A stretch of DNA of 17,807 nt from positions 1 to 17,807 of the forward strand of contig JAEDKN010000017.1 of the NCBI GenBank assembly GCA_016295795.1, in the 5' to 3' direction. The stretch is from Bacilli bacterium. Its GTDB lineage: Bacteria; Bacillota_I; Bacilli_A; RF39; UBA660. The position numbers were made by a program, and so were the translations under genes. Shown in pieces: positions 13,676 through 17,807 of the stretch. Numbering within the stretch: the first letter of the stretch is position 1; each line of letters begins with the position of its first letter. Below the pieces are notes generated by a model. That model worked only from the letters and a program-made list of their open reading frames with translations. It was not told the DNA's origin and did no database searches.

Positions 13676-14386
13676 TTATTTAACTAAGAAATCGCAATTA
13701 TCTTTTATTTGCTTATAATAATCCTTCCCAGCTATTTTGTTAAATAATTTTTCTATCTTCTTAAAATTGTCTATCACACAAATTTTATCTATCCTATGTA
13801 TATCAGTTCCAAGATAATCAACATATTTATGTTTAAGCATATATTTTAGTAATTTTTCTGCTTCTTTTCCATAATAACCAATTATACTAGCATAATTACT
13901 TTGAAACAATATACCCTCTTCTTTTAACTCATCTACCAATTTATAATTTTCTTGAAAATAAGAGTACCTTTCAGGATGAGCTATTATAGGAATATATCCC
14001 TCATGTTTTAACTCATACAAAACATCTTCTAGGTTTAATATTTTGTTATGAAAAGGGAGCTCTATAAGTAGATAATTAGTTCCAGCTAAAGTCTCTATAA
14101 ACCCTTTTTCTATAAGATTTTGTATATCCTCATTTATAAATATTTCGTTACCTATATATATATTGATATCTATATCATTAGACTTTAGTAAATTCTTTAT
14201 ATCAAGTAATTTTTCTTCTTTTTCAGAATTTCTACTACTATATTCACTATTTTCAATAAAATGTGGCGTAATAATGACATTGTCAAATCCAATTTGTTTT
14301 AATTTTTGTAGAATTTCAATGCTTTCTTCTATACTTCTACTTCCATCATCTACACCATATATTAAATGCGAATGTATATCTGTCAT
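13676..14386 (-). CDS. cpsB: PHP-type protein-tyrosine phosphatase (CpsB/CapC family)
   Basis: This is a manganese-dependent phosphatase that removes phosphate from the CpsD tyrosine cluster and so controls polymer synthesis. The 236-residue length is normal for CpsB. Metal-ligand motifs are complete: DIHSH at 3-7, DD at 13-14, TPHF at 40-43 (His42), GNEIFI at 79-84 (Glu81), IAHPERY at 135-141 (His137) and GTDIHR at 193-198 (Asp195, His197). The protein is cytosolic. GAGGTG lies about five bases before the ATG, and the gene starts nine bases after the kinase gene's stop, so phosphatase and kinase are made together. Confidence 0.95.
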   Translation of the reverse strand: MTDIHSHLIYGVDDGSRSIEESIEILQKLKQIGFDNVIITPHFIENSEYSSRNSEKEEKLLDIKNLLKSNDIDINIYIGNEIFINEDIQNLIEKGFIETLAGTNYLLIELPFHNKILNLEDVLYELKHEGYIPIIAHPERYSYFQENYKLVDELKEEGILFQSNYASIIGYYGKEAEKLLKYMLKHKYVDYLGTDIHRIDKICVIDNFKKIEKLFNKIAGKDYYKQIKDNCDFLVK

Positions 14387-14395
14387 AAAGCACCT

Positions 14396-15061
14396 CTATT
14401 CGTAATAATTAGAATATTTTCCTCGCTTTGTTGCCGATGTTTTATTTACTACTACTCCAGCTATTTTAGCATCTATTTTTTCAAGTGCTTTTTTAGATTC
14501 ATTCAATTCATCAATTGATGTATAACCTACTGTCGTAACTAAAATAACGCGATCAACTAGATTTGCCATTATTAATGAATCAGGTAATCCATTAATTGGG
14601 ACACCATCAAAAATAATGTGCTGAAAACTTTCTTTTAAAATCTTAATAATTTTTTTTGTATTTGGAGAATTTAAAAGTTCACTAGGATTAGGTGGAACTG
14701 TACCCCTAGAAATTACATATAAGTTAGGAATATTAGTCTTCTTAATATACTCGGGATATTCAGATGTTGAAGAAGCAACTAACATGTTAGATAGTCCTTT
14801 ACCATTTGAAACATCAAATATCTTATGTATTCTACCAAGTCTTAAATCAGAATCAACTATTAAAGTTGACTCACCTGTTTGAGCAAACGCAACAGCTAAA
14901 TTACTACTAATAAAACTTTTTCCTTCTCCAGGAATAGAACTAGTAACCAATAAAACTTTAGAGTCTTCATCAGAAGTAAATTGTAAATTAGTTCTAATAG
15001 TTCTTATATCTTCACTTATATTAGACTTTGGTCTGTTAAGTATAACTAATTCATCTTTCAT
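14396..15061 (-). CDS. cpsD: Capsule/EPS tyrosine-protein kinase (CpsD/CapB, BY-kinase)
   Basis: BY-kinases autophosphorylate on a C-terminal tyrosine cluster and, with their membrane partner, regulate polysaccharide chain length and export. The 221-residue cytosolic protein has Walker A SSIPGEGKS at 41-49, Walker A' TLIVDSDLR at 66-74 and a Walker B-like HIIFDGVP at 148-155. The usual text there is IIDTPP, so the Walker B end is slightly unusual. The C-terminal cluster is short: KYSNYYE with Tyr216, Tyr219 and Tyr220. The start overlaps the stop of the membrane partner gene by ATGA, a sign of tight coupling, as the activator and kinase are needed in equal amounts. Confidence 0.95.
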   Translation of the reverse strand: MKDELVILNRPKSNISEDIRTIRTNLQFTSDEDSKVLLVTSSIPGEGKSFISSNLAVAFAQTGESTLIVDSDLRLGRIHKIFDVSNGKGLSNMLVASSTSEYPEYIKKTNIPNLYVISRGTVPPNPSELLNSPNTKKIIKILKESFQHIIFDGVPINGLPDSLIMANLVDRVILVTTVGYTSIDELNESKKALEKIDAKIAGVVVNKTSATKRGKYSNYYE

Positions 15062-15741
15062 TTCTTCTTCCCACCTTTACCATACATTTGAACACCACCT
15101 AATATAGGAAGTTTTATTTTTTGTTCAACTTGTTCAACAGATTTAATCGTTCTATCAAAATAGAAGATAATAAATGAAATTCCGCATCCTAATACAAGTC
15201 CTATCATGATATATATAACAAGTTGTTTTACAATGTTTATATTATATGGTGAGGTAGCAGTTGTAGCCTCATCTAGTATATTAACATTATTCATTTTATA
15301 TAAATCAATTACTTCTTTAGCAAAACAGTTCGCAGTTACATTCGCAATGTTTTTAGCTTTAACTGCATCTCTATCTGATACAGTTATTTTGATTATTTCG
15401 GTTTCATTTACAGAACTAACCGAAATTTCATCAGCTAATTCTTCATAACTAATATCAAGATCTAATTCTGATATAACCTGTTCAAGAACTCTTTTAGACT
15501 TAACAATCTCTGCATATGTAGTAACTAAGTTCTTATTAAGAGTCACATCATTTTGTGTAATACTATTAGAATTAGTAGTAGAACTACCTAATATTACAGT
15601 AGTATATGATTGATACATTGGCTTTTGTATTAAAAATCCATATATACTACCTAAAATACAAACTACTGCAGTAATAGATATTATAAAACCTATCTTACTT
15701 TTGAAAAATTCAAATAACTCCTTCAAGTCAATTTCTTCCAC
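15058..15741 (-). CDS. cpsC: Wzz-type chain-length determinant / kinase activator (CpsC/CapA)
   Basis: CpsC-type proteins are membrane adaptors that activate the BY-kinase and set polymer chain length. The product (about 227 residues) has a first transmembrane helix at about 16-36 and an extracellular Wzz domain with the PMYQSYTTVILG segment. A second helix lies at about 168-193, followed by a cytosolic tail (DRTIKSVEQVEQKIKLPILG) that docks the kinase. Of two possible GTG starts, 15747 lies directly against the ribosome binding site, whereas 15741 is about seven bases after GAGG, so I choose 15741. The gene ends at TGA inside ATGA, showing the standard genetic code. It opens the five-gene operon. 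Confidence 0.93.
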   Translation of the reverse strand: MEEIDLKELFEFFKSKIGFIISITAVVCILGSIYGFLIQKPMYQSYTTVILGSSTTNSNSITQNDVTLNKNLVTTYAEIVKSKRVLEQVISELDLDISYEELADEISVSSVNETEIIKITVSDRDAVKAKNIANVTANCFAKEVIDLYKMNNVNILDEATTATSPYNINIVKQLVIYIMIGLVLGCGISFIIFYFDRTIKSVEQVEQKIKLPILGGVQMYGKGGKKK

Positions 15742-15771
15742 CTTCACACCTCTTTACTCTATATTTATTTC

Positions 15772-15780
15772 AGTATAACA
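15772..15780 (-). promoter_or_regulatory. Extended -10 promoter of the capsule-control operon
   Basis: TGTTATACT (extended -10, 5/6 hexamer) lies about 30 bases before the cpsC start. No convincing -35 is seen. It follows the terminator of the XRE-peptidase gene. Confidence 0.6.
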
Positions 15781-15823
15781 TAATAAAACTATTTTTTCTA
15801 TAAAAATTGTAGATTTGTCTTTA

Positions 15824-15857
15824 TAAAAAAATCAGTAGTCAATTTTAACTACTGATT
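15824..15857 (-). terminator. Rho-independent terminator overlapping the end of the XRE-peptidase gene
   Basis: A perfect 10-bp stem, AATCAGTAGT/ACTACTGATT (15830-15857, 8-base loop), is followed by seven T residues on the minus strand. Its upstream arm holds the last sense codons; the TAA stop (15845-15847) is in the loop. Confidence 0.9.
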
Positions 15858-16873
15858 AATTTATTATTTTCTTGGTATATTGTTGATGAATAATTAATTA
15901 TATTATCATGTGCAAGTCTATATACATAAAATGATTTTATGATATTAAGTGATTCAATATCATCATATTTATACTTAATTGAATTATAATAATCATCCTC
16001 TACCATCCAGTTAAAAGCTGTTTTATCAGCTTTTAACTCATAATCTTCAGTTGGTAATTCATCATTAGTACTTATTATACTTCCACTCTTAGCTCTATTA
16101 AAATCGCTTTTGCAATGCGCAAGTTCATGGAGTAAAGCAAAATATATGTCTGCATATCTTTTGTGTTTTTTTGTTATATATATTGCGGGCTTGTTATTTA
16201 AAACTTTAAATGCTCCCCTAATTTTTGAACCCGTTAAATCCTCTTCTATTGCCAAGTAAATTCCGTTTTTATTAAATTCATTAATTAAATCTCTTTCATT
16301 AAATATATCTTTACTTGCTTGTATTCTTATATATTCTACTAAATTTTCTATATTTTGCTTGTTATATTTTTCTACATCCTGTTCACAAACCGTTTTATAA
16401 CATCTTTCTAACCACAAAGCCAATAATTCTGGCTTATCATTATTGCTCTTATAAAAAATAATATTTTCACTTTTATATAGTGTTTCAGGATTTGTTATTC
16501 TAAGATATTTTAATATTCCTTTAGCTACACTATAAGGGTTTCTTTCATCAGTAAATTTATAATTATATTTTTTACTAAACTCTTTATAATTAAATTTATT
16601 TATATATTGAGTTATTGTAATATCATTATTTTTAAGATACTCATCAATACTTTTATCTAACTTATAGTTTGATTCAACACTTTCAATATAACTTACAGGT
16701 ATACCAGTAATAAAAGAAATGTTATATATCATATTTTGTGATAGTTCAATATTTCCTTTTAATATATCGTTTAAATTCTTTGGTGTTGTATCTATTCTCT
16801 CGGCAAACTCTTTAGCACTAATATTATTAAACTTTAAAAATTCATCTAATTTTCTACCAAACTTATTCATCAT
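15845..16873 (-). CDS. XRE-type HTH regulator fused to ImmA/IrrE-like metallopeptidase
   Basis: The 342-residue protein has an N-terminal XRE helix-turn-helix (about 8-62: SAKEFAERIDTTPKNLNDIL). After a linker comes an ImmA/IrrE-type domain with HELAH at 249-253, preceded by ADIYFALL, and ELKADKTAFNWMV near 279-291 giving the third ligand Glu279. Known relatives (ImmA, IrrE/DdrO systems, HigA-like antidotes) are proteases that cleave a repressor, or antitoxins. Having both domains in one chain suggests a self-controlled or stress-responsive switch. GGGTGA lies six bases before ATG ATG; either Met could start. A perfect 12-bp inverted repeat upstream overlaps the likely -35. No toxin gene is adjacent that I can recognise. 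Confidence 0.88.
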   Translation of the reverse strand: MMNKFGRKLDEFLKFNNISAKEFAERIDTTPKNLNDILKGNIELSQNMIYNISFITGIPVSYIESVESNYKLDKSIDEYLKNNDITITQYINKFNYKEFSKKYNYKFTDERNPYSVAKGILKYLRITNPETLYKSENIIFYKSNNDKPELLALWLERCYKTVCEQDVEKYNKQNIENLVEYIRIQASKDIFNERDLINEFNKNGIYLAIEEDLTGSKIRGAFKVLNNKPAIYITKKHKRYADIYFALLHELAHCKSDFNRAKSGSIISTNDELPTEDYELKADKTAFNWMVEDDYYNSIKYKYDDIESLNIIKSFYVYRLAHDNIINYSSTIYQENNKLISS

Positions 16874-16908
16874 AAAAAATCACCCTTATCTTTCTCTAAT
16901 ATACTTCT

Positions 16909-16936
16909 TTTATACTCTTTTCTACACATAGATTAA
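16909..16936 (-). promoter_or_regulatory. Candidate promoter of the XRE-peptidase gene
   Basis: TATAAA (16909-16914) lies 16 bases downstream of TTAATC (16931-16936), a weak -35 that falls inside the inverted repeat. The placement suits repression or activation by a protein bound to the repeat. Confidence 0.45.
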
Positions 16937-16955
16937 CATATAAGTTAATCTATGT
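16926..16955. repeat. Perfect 12-bp inverted repeat, probable operator
   Basis: ACATAGATTAAC and its exact complement flank a 6-base AT centre. There is no T-run on either side, so it is not a terminator. It stands about 53 bases before the XRE gene start, over the candidate -35, which fits an autoregulatory operator for the dimeric XRE domain. Confidence 0.65.
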
Positions 16956-16967
16956 AAATATATATTT

Positions 16968-16999
16968 AAAAGAACTGTAAAAATTCATTTACAGTCCTT
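16968..16999 (-). terminator. Rho-independent terminator after the coiled-coil gene
   Basis: A stem of about 12 bp with one G-T pair (AAGGACTGTAAA with TTTACAGTTCTT, 16970-16999) is followed by a few T residues on the minus strand. It lies about 18 bases after the stop at 17018 and separates this gene from the palindrome and XRE gene. Confidence 0.75.
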
Positions 17000-17017
17000 T
17001 TCTTTGTATTAAAGTTC

Positions 17018-17767
17018 TTATCTTACACCCAACTTTTTTTGTTTTCCTTTTAGTTTAGAAATATAATTATCAGCTATTTCATTACATTCCTCTGCTGACA
17101 AATCTTTTTGATTTTCTATTCGATATGATATTAATTCATCAATAAAATCTTTTAGATATTTTGGACCATTTAAAAATTTATATTCATCAGTATAGAACTG
17201 ATACATATGTGTATTTTTCACATATTTAGCATCACAATAATACAGAGGAAATCCATTATCAGTAAATAGAGCAGATATTGAGCAGTCTGCATCAAGTGGT
17301 TGATCTTGTTCTGGAAAATCTCCATTTTTTGATATATATCCACATACTATATTCTTTTCAAAATTATATTTTAAATTATTATATGGATCAGGATAACGAA
17401 TCATTTTAATAGTTGCACTTTTTTCTTCAAACAAATAATCTTCATCTTCATAATAGCTCACAATCTTAGCTAATGCTGAGCCAATAACCTTTAAATCGAA
17501 GATTGATCTTTTAGGTAATCTTTTAAAAAATGCCCTTCTTGCATCTATTACATCACTATATTTTTCTTCTAATGCATATAATCCTTCTTCTATAATTTTT
17601 TCTTGTTCTTCATGCTTTTTATTATGTTGCATTTCTAATTCGTTTTTTGCATTAATATATTCTCTGTCTATCTCACTTAACAAGCCAAAGTTCTTTCTTC
17701 TAAATTCAGCCAATTCATTTTGATAGTTTCTATAAGTTTCTTCTGTTTCTTCTAAAATTTTAAACAT
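17018..17767 (-). CDS. Hypothetical protein with N-terminal coiled coil, 249 residues
   Basis: I do not recognise a family. Residues 1-75 are strongly charged and heptad-like (EETEETYRNYQNELAEFRR, then NAKNELEMQHNKKHEEQEK), predicting a coiled coil. Residues about 75-225 look like a globular domain with Tyr- and Asp-rich segments, for example YYEDEDYLFEEKSATIKM and FTDNGFPLYYCDAKY. The tail is basic (KLKGKQKKLGVR). No signal peptide or membrane helix is present. The frame extends to a TTG at 17782, but that codon overlaps the GGGAGG ribosome binding site of the ATG at 17767, so I start at the ATG. It ends in a terminator before the XRE-peptidase locus; shared function with it is only suggested by position. 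Confidence 0.78.
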   Translation of the reverse strand: MFKILEETEETYRNYQNELAEFRRKNFGLLSEIDREYINAKNELEMQHNKKHEEQEKIIEEGLYALEEKYSDVIDARRAFFKRLPKRSIFDLKVIGSALAKIVSYYEDEDYLFEEKSATIKMIRYPDPYNNLKYNFEKNIVCGYISKNGDFPEQDQPLDADCSISALFTDNGFPLYYCDAKYVKNTHMYQFYTDEYKFLNGPKYLKDFIDELISYRIENQKDLSAEECNEIADNYISKLKGKQKKLGVR

Positions 17768-17807
17768 AATTATACCTCCCAACTAAAATATATATTAAAA
17801 AATTATT

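Noticed and set aside
17768..17782. Longer coiled-coil protein starting at TTG 17782
   Set aside because: The TTG overlaps the GGGAGG that serves the ATG at 17767.
1..17807. CRISPR array, tRNA or rRNA genes, insertion sequence or prophage
   Set aside because: No spaced direct repeats, cloverleaf, rRNA segments, transposase, integrase or phage structural genes were seen.

Overview
The window is AT-rich, and every gene I can support lies on the minus strand. Protein families, strong AGGAGG-type ribosome binding sites and sigma-A-like promoters point to a low-GC Gram-positive bacterium near the Bacilli, possibly one of the uncultured Mollicutes-like gut lineages. The synteny tkt-sirA-yneF, rplU-prp-rpmA and a cps-type tyrosine-kinase cassette support this. 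The code is standard: the cpsC-like gene stops at TGA inside an ATGA overlap and tryptophan is TGG, so this is not the UGA=Trp mycoplasma code.

Layout, read in the direction of transcription (high to low coordinates). (1) 17767-15845: a coiled-coil protein of unknown role, a terminator, a perfect 12-bp inverted repeat, then an XRE repressor fused to an ImmA/IrrE-type metallopeptidase. (2) 15741-11342: a capsule/exopolysaccharide control operon with a chain-length determinant, tyrosine kinase, PHP-type tyrosine phosphatase, LCP glycopolymer ligase and a nucleotidyltransferase, but no glycosyltransferases. (3) 11284-8117: a small unknown gene, transketolase, a SirA-like replication inhibitor with a possible Spo0A-type control region, and YneF. 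(4) 8079-6302: a 71-residue unknown protein coupled to a 517-residue HELTH protein. (5) 6296-5201: L21 leader, rplU, the L27-processing protease prp, and rpmA with a cleavable N-terminus. (6) 5121-4919: a small separate transcription unit with a terminator and a 9-codon ORF after a good ribosome binding site. (7) 4894-3450: a CPBP-family membrane protein with no histidines at all, and a secreted, membrane-anchored surface protein. (8) 3448-1434: a small unknown gene and the GTPase obg. (9) 1320-1: a P-loop NTPase with a CYTH-like C-terminal domain (Ttd14-like), followed by a LysR regulator cut by the window edge.

Most of the window is ordinary core genome. The least explained parts are the micro-transcript at 4919-5121, the catalytically dead-looking CPBP protein, the control region before sirA, the HELTH pair, and the XRE-peptidase locus with its palindrome. 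Terminators are very compact: several stems include the stop codon of the gene they end.
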